A stretch of DNA of 64,000 nucleotides, taken from positions 310,001-374,000 of the forward strand of contig NZ_ML769301.1 of assembly GCF_009720385.1 (NCBI RefSeq), written 5' to 3'. Below are positions 51,472-59,492 of the stretch, piece by piece; within the stretch, counting starts at the first letter, position 1, and the number at the start of each line of letters is the position of its first letter. Position numbers and translations under genes: made by a program. The stretch comes from Catellatospora vulcania. Lineage in GTDB: Bacteria; Actinomycetota; Actinomycetes; Mycobacteriales; Micromonosporaceae. The notes below the pieces were generated by a model. That model was not told the DNA's origin, did no database searches, and was given only the letters and a program-made list of their open reading frames with translations.

Positions 51472-52100
51472 TCGCCGAGGACAGCGTGCTGCTCCGCGAA
51501 GGGCTCACCAGCTTGCTGGAACGCTTCGGCCACACCGTAGCCGCGGCCGTCGGCGACGCCCCGGCGCTGGTCGCGGCGGTGACCGCGGACCGCCCCGACC
51601 TGGTCGTCACCGACGTGCGGATGCCGCCGGAGCACAGCGACGACGGCCTGCGCGCCGCCGTCACCCTGCGTGAAGCCGACCCCGGCCTGCCCGTGCTCGT
51701 GCTCAGCCAGTACGTCGAGCAGTCCTACGCCGCCAAGCTGCTCGACACCGGTGGCGGCCATGCGGTCGGCTACCTGCTCAAGGACCGGGTCGGGGCGGTC
51801 GCGGAGTTCGCGCGGGCGGCCGAGCGGGTCGCCGCCGGAGCCACCGTCGTCGACCCCGAGGTCGTCCGGCAGCTGCTCAGCCGCAGGCAGGACCCGCTGC
51901 AGCGGCTCAGCCCGCGCGAGCGCGAGGTGCTGGAGCTGATGGCCCAGGGCCAGGCCAACGCGGCCATCGGCCGTGCCCTGTTCGTCACCGAGGCCGCTGT
52001 GAACAAGCACGTCAGCAGCATTTTCACCAAACTCGACCTGCCACCGGCCGGCGACCAGCACCGCCGGGTCCTGGCCGTGCTCGCGTTCCTGCGCGGGTAG
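51453..52100 (+). CDS. LuxR-type response regulator
   Basis: Response regulator of 215 residues. Receiver domain 1-120 with Asp9-Asp10-equivalent AED and the phospho-acceptor Asp54 in LVVTDVRMPP; Lys in YLLKDRVG. The C-terminal LuxR-type HTH is LSPREREVLELMAQGQANAA, then IGRALFVTEAAVNKHVSSIF. GTG 51453 lies inside the kinase gene (19-base overlap), so the pair is translated together. It probably regulates the divergent ABC exporter. Confidence 0.92.
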   Translation: MPLRIVIAEDSVLLREGLTSLLERFGHTVAAAVGDAPALVAAVTADRPDLVVTDVRMPPEHSDDGLRAAVTLREADPGLPVLVLSQYVEQSYAAKLLDTGGGHAVGYLLKDRVGAVAEFARAAERVAAGATVVDPEVVRQLLSRRQDPLQRLSPREREVLELMAQGQANAAIGRALFVTEAAVNKHVSSIFTKLDLPPAGDQHRRVLAVLAFLRG

Positions 52101-52160
52101 ACCGGGGTCGGGCACCACCCTCGCCGGGCTGTTGCATCAGCATCGGACAATATCCCGAGG

Positions 52161-53180
52161 GTGTCCAAGGTGGATCTCAAGGACGTGCTCGGCGTGGTCG
52201 CCGTGATCGCCATCGTGGTCTTCATGGTCCGGTCGAGCATCGACGACGCCAGGAAGGACAGGGCGCAGCGGCGGTCGAGTGCGGCGGGCAGGGACATCGT
52301 GTACGACGGCGTCGCCCACCGCCCCCGCTCGGCCCTGTGGACCGGCCTGGTGCTCCTCTGGCTCGGCGGCAACGCCGCCACCGCGGTGCTGCTCGTCGGG
52401 TACTTCCCCGGAAGCTGGCGGATGCCGTTGGCCGCCGGCACCGCCGTCGTCGCCGTGACCCTGCTGCTGCTCGGCGTGCGCTCGCTCACCGACCACGCCC
52501 GCACCGAGCACGTCGCAGGACGGGTGCTGCAGCGCCACATCACCTACCACGGCGAGGACGACCAGACCCGCCAGTACTGGATCGCCGTCGACGACGGCAG
52601 CGGCGTATCCCGGATCCGCGGCACCGCGGTCAGCCGGATGGACTACGAGCGTGTCGTCACCGGGGCCACGGTGCGGCTGCACGTCACTCCGCGCGGGCGG
52701 CAGGTCAAGTTCGTCGAGGTGCTGGCCCTGCCCGGACCCGCCAACGAGTTCCCAGGCGAGCACGCCGCGCTGTTCCCCCGTGGCGTCGACGATCTCAAGG
52801 TCGCCCCGGCCCGCGCCGCGGCCGTGCTCGGCAGCCCGGTCGAGCTCGCCGCCGTGCCCGTGGCCGTGGCGGGAGCCCGCCGGTACGTCTACGTGCCCGC
52901 CGGCACCCGGCTGACCGGTGACCGGTCCGGCGGGCCGTACCTGCAGATCACCGAAGCCGACGAACCCGACGCGGCGGCCGGCGTCGACCGGCTGGCGGCC
53001 GAGCGCGGCGGCAAGTCGCCCCGCTGGCGTTCCGGCGACCGCGGCGTCATCGACTACGGCTCACGTGCCTACGTGGTGAGCTGGGGCAGGGGAGTGCTCG
53101 TCGTCGAGGGCCACGGCGAGAGTCATGCCGGCAGCGGCGTCAGCCACCTCGCGTACACCCTCAAACCGCCCAAACGCTGA
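52161..53180 (+). CDS. Membrane protein of unknown function
   Basis: Protein of 339 residues, GTG start. Three membrane helices (about 8-24, 56-80 and 85-103) are followed by a soluble beta-rich cytoplasmic or extracellular part with paired strands: RHITYHGEDDQTRQYWIAVD, GATVRLHVTPRGRQVKFVEV and VIDYGSRAYVVSWGRGVLVV. No family recognised with confidence. It sits alone between the response regulator and the convergent ROK gene. Confidence 0.65.
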   Translation: MSKVDLKDVLGVVAVIAIVVFMVRSSIDDARKDRAQRRSSAAGRDIVYDGVAHRPRSALWTGLVLLWLGGNAATAVLLVGYFPGSWRMPLAAGTAVVAVTLLLLGVRSLTDHARTEHVAGRVLQRHITYHGEDDQTRQYWIAVDDGSGVSRIRGTAVSRMDYERVVTGATVRLHVTPRGRQVKFVEVLALPGPANEFPGEHAALFPRGVDDLKVAPARAAAVLGSPVELAAVPVAVAGARRYVYVPAGTRLTGDRSGGPYLQITEADEPDAAAGVDRLAAERGGKSPRWRSGDRGVIDYGSRAYVVSWGRGVLVVEGHGESHAGSGVSHLAYTLKPPKR

Positions 53181-53198
53181 GGACGCGGGGCGGGCTGG

Positions 53199-54368
53199 TC
53201 ACTGGCGGCGGGGGGCGACCGGGGCGGACAGGCCCGCGCTGAACAGGCGGGTGTCGACCTCGTTGAGGGACAGCTTCAGCGCGCCCAGGGCGACCGAGTC
53301 CGCGCCCAGGGTGGAGGCGCGTACGTCGGGCATCCGCAGGCAGAGGCGCTGGAGTTCGTGGCGCAGCGGGTCGAGTACGAGGTCGGCGGACCGGGAGAAG
53401 CCGCCGCCGAACACGACCACCTGCGGGTCGAGGGTCAGCACGAGGGCGGCCGCGCCGACGGCGAGGTCCTTGACGTAGCGGTTGACCGCGCCGCGCGCTG
53501 CCTTGTCACCGTCGCGCGCGGCGTTGAAGACCCAGGCGGCGGCGTCGTCCGGGCTGACGGTGTCGGGCACACCGGGGCAGTTCTGCAGGTGCTCGGGGGC
53601 GTTGAGCCAGCGGACGTGCTTGAGCGCGCCGATCTCGCCCGCCGCGCCGCCGAAGCCTCGGCGCAGCACCCCGTCGATGATCAGGCCCGCGCCGTTGCGC
53701 ATACCGGCGAGCAGGTAGACGATGTCGTCGGCGTCGCGGGCTACGCCCTGCCACTTCTCGGCGAGCGCCGCGAGTTTGCAGTCGTTCTCCACCACGATCG
53801 GGCAGGAGAACCGGTGGCCCAGGTGCGCGGCGAGGTCGACGCTCTTCCAGCCGGGCAGCGGGGTGAAGAAGCTGGTGCGCCCCGACGCGTCGACCGCGCC
53901 GGTGACCGCGGCGGTGACGGCCCAGATGTCGGCGGCGGATTTGCCGGAGCCGGCCACGCAGGCGTCGAGGACGTCGTCGAGCACGGCGAGCCGCTCGGCG
54001 GGCTCGGCTTCGGCGGACACCGCCTGGCGGACGGTGTGCACGATGTTGCCGTCGAGGTCGGCCAGCAGTGCCAGGATCTTGTGCACGCCCACGTCCACGC
54101 CGATCACGTGGCCTGCTCCGGCGCGGAACTGGTACCGGCGGGCGGGGCGGCCGACGGCACTGCTGGCGCCGGGTTCGAGCACGGTGGCCCAGCCGTCGGA
54201 GACGAGTCCCTGGGCGATCACGTCGACGGCGGGCCGGGACAGACCGGTGCGCTGGGACAGTTCCGTGACGGTGGACGGCGGGTGGTCGCGCAGGGCCCGC
54301 ACGATGCTCAGGGAGTTGAGCTCGCGCAGCCGCGGCAGATCCGTTCCGGTTGTTGCTAACTCTGTCAC
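53199..54368 (-). CDS. ROK-family transcriptional regulator
   Basis: Repressor of 389 residues. N-terminal winged helix (about 12-65, STVTELSQRTGLSRPAVDVI), then a ROK sugar-kinase-fold domain: VIGVDVGVHKILALLADLDG (phosphate-1-like), VTGAVDASG, IVVENDCKLAALAE (with the catalytic-type Asp) and VVVFGGGFSRSADL. The usual ROK zinc cluster CxCGxxGC is absent; only one Cys remains in LQNCPG. GTG 54368 has AAGGGA six bases upstream. It lies directly behind the sugar transporter and alpha-galactosidase genes on the same strand and probably represses them; its own promoter has a matching decamer. Confidence 0.88.
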   Translation of the reverse strand: MTELATTGTDLPRLRELNSLSIVRALRDHPPSTVTELSQRTGLSRPAVDVIAQGLVSDGWATVLEPGASSAVGRPARRYQFRAGAGHVIGVDVGVHKILALLADLDGNIVHTVRQAVSAEAEPAERLAVLDDVLDACVAGSGKSAADIWAVTAAVTGAVDASGRTSFFTPLPGWKSVDLAAHLGHRFSCPIVVENDCKLAALAEKWQGVARDADDIVYLLAGMRNGAGLIIDGVLRRGFGGAAGEIGALKHVRWLNAPEHLQNCPGVPDTVSPDDAAAWVFNAARDGDKAARGAVNRYVKDLAVGAAALVLTLDPQVVVFGGGFSRSADLVLDPLRHELQRLCLRMPDVRASTLGADSVALGALKLSLNEVDTRLFSAGLSAPVAPRRQ

Positions 54369-54419
54369 GTTCTGTCCCTTGTTTTGCGGGCGATCATGCC
54401 CGCGCAATACGCTTTGATC

Positions 54420-54429
54420 TTTACAAAAT
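54420..54429 (-). promoter_or_regulatory. AT-rich decamer ATTTTGTAAA upstream of ROK gene
   Basis: Read on the minus strand, ATTTTGTAAA lies 52 bases before the ROK start. Nine of ten bases match ATTTTGTCAA at 59311-59320, in front of the transporter operon. A ROK operator half-site is likely, given how rare such AT runs are here. Confidence 0.45.
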
Positions 54430-54476
54430 CGTCGAGTGATGGCAAGCCCACTGACGGTGAGGTTCGCGCGACCAGG

Positions 54477-55973
54477 TCAGGAGATCGGATAGGCCTGCGC
54501 CGCGGGCGTGACCGCCGGTGCGAAGTCGGCCGTCCGCCCGTCCAGTGTGTACTCGTAGCGGCCCACCCGGGTGATCTCCGGCCGCGCTGACAGGTAACCG
54601 ACCATGTCGTCGAGCTCGGTCGCCGACAGCCAGCTCGGCGGGTCGGACACGGCCCGGAAGCGGCAGATGTCGGCGAGGTCGCGCAGCCATACCAGCTGCT
54701 GGTCGGTGAGCAGGTTGAGCCGGCTGCGGAAGTAGATGACGTCGGGGTCGACCTCCGTCAGCGGCTGCTGCCACAGCCGGTGCAGGGTGTTGACCACGGC
54801 GTTGCGGGCCATCGCGTCGGACGGGTCGTCGCTGGCGTAGTTCTGCCACATCGGCGCGACGTCCGGACCGCTGCGCAGCCCGTCGAGGATGCCCAGCGAC
54901 GGCAGCAGCATCGCGCCACTGCCCAGCAGGTACACATCCTCGCCGGCGACTTCGCGGATCAGGGCGAGGGCGTCGCGGTAGGACTGCTCGCGCTCGCCGC
55001 CGTCGGCCCGCACACCGGGCGCCGCGCCCGCGTTGATGAAGTCGAGCTTCAGGTACTTGAAGCCCCACTCGTGCACCACCCGGTGGGTCAGCTCGCTGAG
55101 GTAGTCGCGGGCGGCGGGCCGGGACAGGTCCAGGGCGTGGTATCCGCTGCCCCAGTTGTTGCCCGCGATGACGTGCTCGCCACGGTGGTCGCGCAGCAGC
55201 AGCTCGGGACGCTGCCGGGCCAGCTCGGAGCCGGGCAGCGCGATGAACGGGGCCAGCCACAGCCCTGCGGTCATGCCCGCGTCGGTGATCCGGTCGGCGA
55301 GGGCCTTCATGCCCGACGGGAACTTGTGGTTGGGCTGCCAGTCGCCGACCAGCCGCTCCCAGCCGTCGTCGACCTGCACCACGTCGAACGGCAGCCCGCG
55401 CAGGTCGTCGACGTCCTTGTTCAGCTGCTGCTCGGTGATGGTCTCGTAGTAGGCGTACCAGGAGCACCAGACGTTGCCCGCGCGGCGGGTGCTGCTGCCC
55501 AGCCGCTGCGCCAGCTGCCGGGTGTACGCGGCGAACACCTCGTCCTCGGGGCCGTACGCGGCGAACCAGGGCTGACCGCCGTCCTCGTACCAGCCCGACA
55601 GGGTGTCCCGGTCGGCGGCCAGCCGGGGGACGCCGAGGCCGAGCGCGCCGAGCAGCAGGACGTTGCCGTCGCCGGCGTCCAGCGCGGCCACCGCGGAGGA
55701 GTGGTGGCGGGCCGGGTCGTCCCAGACGGTGTCGTCGGCGGTGAGGCGCCGCTGCGGGTTGGCGATGCGCAGCGGCGGCTCGCTCAGCCGCCGCCAGCCG
55801 CAGGGGCTCCATGAGTTGTGCCCGTGCCGGTAGAACAGGGCATCGCCCAGTCCGTGCAGCAACGCGACCCGTCCCGGTGGCAGGACCAGGCCCCCGTCGG
55901 CTGCTTGCGGGCTGCCGGGGCCGTCGTGTTCGAGGGCGAAAGTGTGGCCGGACAGCTCGATGAGCAGTGCCAT
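54477..55973 (-). CDS. GH36-family alpha-galactosidase
   Basis: Intracellular glycosidase of 498 residues without signal peptide. An N-terminal beta domain (1-165) precedes the TIM barrel: CSWYAYYETITE, VVQVDDGWE (199-207), the nucleophile Asp311 in YLKLDFINAG and the likely acid/base Asp371 in RSGPDVAP. These are clan GH-D signatures of alpha-galactosidase and alpha-N-acetylgalactosaminidase. It cleaves terminal alpha-galactosides brought in by the ABC importer encoded directly upstream (96-base gap). Somewhat shorter than many GH36 enzymes (about 700), so it belongs to a compact subgroup. Regulated, by inference, by the neighbouring ROK protein. Confidence 0.85.
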   Translation of the reverse strand: MALLIELSGHTFALEHDGPGSPQAADGGLVLPPGRVALLHGLGDALFYRHGHNSWSPCGWRRLSEPPLRIANPQRRLTADDTVWDDPARHHSSAVAALDAGDGNVLLLGALGLGVPRLAADRDTLSGWYEDGGQPWFAAYGPEDEVFAAYTRQLAQRLGSSTRRAGNVWCSWYAYYETITEQQLNKDVDDLRGLPFDVVQVDDGWERLVGDWQPNHKFPSGMKALADRITDAGMTAGLWLAPFIALPGSELARQRPELLLRDHRGEHVIAGNNWGSGYHALDLSRPAARDYLSELTHRVVHEWGFKYLKLDFINAGAAPGVRADGGEREQSYRDALALIREVAGEDVYLLGSGAMLLPSLGILDGLRSGPDVAPMWQNYASDDPSDAMARNAVVNTLHRLWQQPLTEVDPDVIYFRSRLNLLTDQQLVWLRDLADICRFRAVSDPPSWLSATELDDMVGYLSARPEITRVGRYEYTLDGRTADFAPAVTPAAQAYPIS

Positions 55974-56068
55974 GGTTCTCCTTGGCGGGTGAGATGCAGA
56001 TGGTTCGCAGGTGTGGGGGTGCGGCGGGACGCGACCATGCGTCCCGCCGCACCTGTTCGTCGTGCGGG

Positions 56069-57418
56069 CTACTTGAACAGGGCGTTGACCTGGTCGTTGG
56101 CCTTCTTCAACGAGGTGGCCGAGTCGGTCTGGCCGAGGATCGCCGCCTGGATGGCGTCCTGCACGATCTGGCTGACCTCGTTGCCGTGCTCGGTGATCGG
56201 CACGAAGAACGTGCCGCCGGGAGCCGCGGCCTCGTCGACGAACACCTTCACGTCGCGACCCTTGCCCGTGTGCGCGGCCAGGGCCTTCTCACTCGCGGAC
56301 TTGATGGCCGGGAAGACCACGCCGTTGCCGCCGACGATGTTCTGGCAGTCGGCGGAGCCCAGGAACTTGACCCACTTCCAGGCCTCGTCCTTGTGCTTGG
56401 TGCCGGACCAGATCGCGTCCGACAGGCCGTTGATCGCGGTCTTGCGACCCTGCGGGCCCGCCGGCAGTGGAGCGAACGCGAACTTGAGCTTCGCGCCCTC
56501 GCCCAGGTAGCTGTTGATCATCCAGGAACCGGCGAACGTGATGGCGCCCTTGCCCGCGTTGAGCAGGGAGTCACGGCTCAGCGTGGACGCCTTGTCCAGC
56601 GCGGGGGCGTAACCCTTGGCGCTCAGCGACTTGAACCAGTCGATGGTCTGGGCGAGCTTCGGGTCGTCGTACTTGTACTGGGTGCCCCAGGGGTTCTTGT
56701 CCAGGTAGGTGAACCCGTTGCTGGCGGCCAGGTTGCCCCAGCCGTTCTGGCCCTGCGAGCCGTCGGCCCACTCCGGCAGGAAGCCGAAGACCTTGACCTT
56801 GGTCTTGTCGAACGCGGGGTCCAGGCCGTTGCGGCCCTTCTCGTCGACCGTCGCCTTGGCGATGGCCTGCTCGAAGGTGCCGCCGTCGGTCGGGTTCCAG
56901 GTCAGGTCCGCCAGGCCGGCCGCGTCGATGCCCTGGGTCTTGAGGTGCTCGGTGTTGTAGACCAGGGCCATGGTGTCCCAGTCCTTCGGCAGACCGAAGC
57001 GCTGGCCGTCCTTGGTGAACAGGTCGGCCAGGCCGCCCTGGTACTGGGACAGGTCGACCTTGTCGGCGTCGACGAAGGGCTGGATGTCGAGGATCTGCCC
57101 GGAGCTGACGAACTGCGGGTAGTACGAGCCCTGGTTGGTCCACACGTCCGGGGCGTCGCCCGCCGCGATCTGCGTGGTCAGGTTCTGCCAGTACTCGTTC
57201 CACGCCGCCTGGCTGATCTTGATGGTGATGTTCGGGTTGGCGGTGTGGAACGCGTCCGCGCACTGCTGGTAGGACGCCTTCTGGTTGTCGTCCCAGAGCC
57301 AGTAGTCGAGGGTGACGGCTGCGCCGGGCTCCTGCTCGGCGGCGCTGGTGCAAGCGGCCAGACCGGCCACCACGGCCAGGGACAGCAGCGCTGCTCCGGC
57401 CCGTGATCTGCGGTTCAT
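56069..57418 (-). CDS. ABC sugar transporter substrate-binding lipoprotein
   Basis: Carbohydrate-binding lipoprotein of 449 residues, type I sugar-binding family. Lipobox LAAC (VVAGLAACTSAA). The mature part opens VTLDYWLWDDNQKASYQQCA and later has AAWNEYWQNLTTQIAAGDAP and PDVWTNQGSYYPQF, the usual ligand-groove strands. Third gene of the operon, after both permeases (the order is permease, permease, binding protein, alpha-galactosidase). The likely ligand is an alpha-galactoside. Confidence 0.9.
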   Translation of the reverse strand: MNRRSRAGAALLSLAVVAGLAACTSAAEQEPGAAVTLDYWLWDDNQKASYQQCADAFHTANPNITIKISQAAWNEYWQNLTTQIAAGDAPDVWTNQGSYYPQFVSSGQILDIQPFVDADKVDLSQYQGGLADLFTKDGQRFGLPKDWDTMALVYNTEHLKTQGIDAAGLADLTWNPTDGGTFEQAIAKATVDEKGRNGLDPAFDKTKVKVFGFLPEWADGSQGQNGWGNLAASNGFTYLDKNPWGTQYKYDDPKLAQTIDWFKSLSAKGYAPALDKASTLSRDSLLNAGKGAITFAGSWMINSYLGEGAKLKFAFAPLPAGPQGRKTAINGLSDAIWSGTKHKDEAWKWVKFLGSADCQNIVGGNGVVFPAIKSASEKALAAHTGKGRDVKVFVDEAAAPGGTFFVPITEHGNEVSQIVQDAIQAAILGQTDSATSLKKANDQVNALFK

Positions 57419-57453
57419 CGGTGCCTTCTCTCTTTTTTGGGGGTGGGTGTTGT

Positions 57454-58338
57454 TCACTTGCTGCCGGTGAAGTTGAGGGACTGGACCAGCCGCTTGCCCA
57501 TGAAGATCAGCAGGACGAGCACGGGCAGGACGGACAGCGTCGAGGCGGCCATCAGGCCGGTCCAGTCGGGTTGGGTGTTGGGCGACTGCTGCAGGAAGAC
57601 CCCGAGCGCGACGGTGACCAGGCGGTTGCTCTCGTCGCGGCCGACCAGCAGCGGCCAGAGGAAGTCCTTCCAGGCCCAGACTGTGGTGGTGAGCCCGATG
57701 GTGATCAGCGGCCCGCGGCTCATCGGCAGCGCGATGCGCCAGAAGATGCCCCACGGGCCGTTGCCGTCGAGGATCGCCGCCTCCTCCACGTCGCGGGGCA
57801 GCGACAGGAAGAACTGGCGCAGGAAGAACACCGCGAACGGGGTCATCAGCAGGGTCGGGGCGACCATGCCGGCCATGGTGCTCATCAGGCCGAGGTCTTT
57901 GACCAGGATGAAGTTCGGCAGCAGCGTGAAGATCGGCGGCACCATCAGCGCCGCGATCACGATGCCGAAGACCAGGTCGCGGCCGGGGAAACGCAACCGG
58001 GCGAAGGCGTATCCGGCCATCGCGCAGAACAGCGTCTGCACGATCGCGATCAGGCTGCAGTAGACGATCGAGTTCCACAGGTACCCGGCGAAGTTGATGT
58101 GCGCGCCGGAGCCGCCCGCGGCGCGGGCCTCGGCCTCGCTGGTCAGTCCGAGTACCCGGCTGAAGTTGATCAGCGTCGGGTGGTCGGGCAGCAGGCCGGC
58201 GTTGTCGGTGTAGATGTCGGCCGCCGGGGTGAGCGCGGTGCGGATCATCCACCAGAACGGGAAGACGGTCACCACGATGAAGGCGGCCAGCGCGACCCAC
58301 GCCAGGGCGCGGCCGAGGTGGAAAGTCCTGCGAGTCAT
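57454..58338 (-). CDS. ABC sugar transporter permease (MalG-like)
   Basis: Permease of 294 residues with six membrane helices. The conserved cytoplasmic EAA loop is DVEEAAILDGNGPWGIFWRI, followed by PMSRGPLITIG. An insert around 50-80 carries an exported loop. It forms the channel with the gene upstream; 15-base gap between them, so co-transcribed. Confidence 0.92.
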   Translation of the reverse strand: MTRRTFHLGRALAWVALAAFIVVTVFPFWWMIRTALTPAADIYTDNAGLLPDHPTLINFSRVLGLTSEAEARAAGGSGAHINFAGYLWNSIVYCSLIAIVQTLFCAMAGYAFARLRFPGRDLVFGIVIAALMVPPIFTLLPNFILVKDLGLMSTMAGMVAPTLLMTPFAVFFLRQFFLSLPRDVEEAAILDGNGPWGIFWRIALPMSRGPLITIGLTTTVWAWKDFLWPLLVGRDESNRLVTVALGVFLQQSPNTQPDWTGLMAASTLSVLPVLVLLIFMGKRLVQSLNFTGSK

Positions 58339-58353
58339 GTCTTTCGTCCCCTC

Positions 58354-59235
58354 TCAGGCCAGGTCCGAGCGCGAGGCACGCAGCATGCGCATCTGTATCG
58401 CGGTGAGCAGGCCGAGGATCAGCGCCAGGCAGATCGCCGCGGCGGCGGCGTAGCCCATGTGGAAGTACTTGAAGGCCTGCTGGTAGATGAAGTAGTAGAT
58501 GACCTGGGTGGCCGCGACGGGCCCGCCCTTGGTGGTGACGGCGATCGTGTCGAAGATCTGGAACGAGCCGATCATGGACACGACCAGCACCAGTGCCAGC
58601 ACGGGGCGCAGCAGCGGCAGGGTGATGCGGCGGAACATGCGCCACTCGCCCGCGCCGTCGATCGACGCTCCCTCGTAGAGGTACTGCGGGATCTGCAGCA
58701 TCCCGGCGTAGAGCAGCAGCGCCGTGTAGCCGGTGTAGGCCCAGGTGTTGATGCCGGCCACCGTCGGCATCGCCCAGGTCTCGTCGGTGAAGAAGCCGAT
58801 CGGGTCCATGCCGAAGGTGTGCAGCAGCTGGTTGACGAAGCCGAGGTTGGTGTCCAGCAGCCACATCCAGAGCAGGCCGATGGTGACGTTGGGGACCAGC
58901 CAGGGCAGCAGCAGCGTCGCCCGGAGCACGACCGAGCGGGTCAGCCGGTGCATCAGTGACGCGATGCCCAGCGCCAGCAGGGTCTGCGACCCGATGTTGA
59001 GCACCACGTACCAGGCCGTCACCAGCATGGAGTTCCAGAACTTCTGGTCGGCGAACAGCTTCGCGTAGTTCTCGGTGCCCACGTAGGACGGCGTGTTGAG
59101 CATCGTGTAGTCGGTGAGGGAGTACCACACGCCCCGGGCGGCCGGGTAGCCGTAGAACACGGCGAATCCCACCAGCACCGGCGCCAGGAACCACCACGCC
59201 GCCCGGCGGTCGTCCCGCGGTTTTGTCGCGCTCAT
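58354..59235 (-). CDS. ABC sugar transporter permease (MalF-like)
   Basis: Permease of 293 residues, first gene of the operon. Six helices; the EAA-type loop is YEGASIDGAGEWRMFRRITL. No ATPase is encoded in the set, so a shared MsiK-type ATPase elsewhere is expected, as is normal for actinobacterial sugar importers. Candidate promoter at 59290-59320. Confidence 0.92.
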   Translation of the reverse strand: MSATKPRDDRRAAWWFLAPVLVGFAVFYGYPAARGVWYSLTDYTMLNTPSYVGTENYAKLFADQKFWNSMLVTAWYVVLNIGSQTLLALGIASLMHRLTRSVVLRATLLLPWLVPNVTIGLLWMWLLDTNLGFVNQLLHTFGMDPIGFFTDETWAMPTVAGINTWAYTGYTALLLYAGMLQIPQYLYEGASIDGAGEWRMFRRITLPLLRPVLALVLVVSMIGSFQIFDTIAVTTKGGPVAATQVIYYFIYQQAFKYFHMGYAAAAAICLALILGLLTAIQMRMLRASRSDLA

Positions 59236-59289
59236 CCACGTCCTCGGATCCGTCTATCGGTCGGCTCTTGCCAGCCGCCCCGCTCTCGA

Positions 59290-59320
59290 ATAATGATGTA
59301 GACCTTCGAAATTTTGTCAA
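59290..59320 (-). promoter_or_regulatory. Putative promoter and operator of the sugar operon
   Basis: On the minus strand TTGACA (59320-59315) is a perfect -35 hexamer, and CATTAT or TCATTA (59295-59290 or one base on) a possible -10, at 18-19 base spacing. The -35 lies within the decamer shared with the ROK promoter, so a bound repressor would block RNA polymerase. Confidence 0.5.
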
Positions 59321-59492
59321 CACCTCTTCGTATTACTTCGGTAACGACGAGGAGGCCGACCAGCAAAGAACTGCCGTGCCGCTGCTCGGACCAGGGACTT
59401 TAGCGACCTGCCGAACCGGCGCAGGGGTGTGCCCGAGCGGCGCACCCTCCCGAACCGTCCGACGAACTGCCCGACTCTGCCCGGAGATCGAC

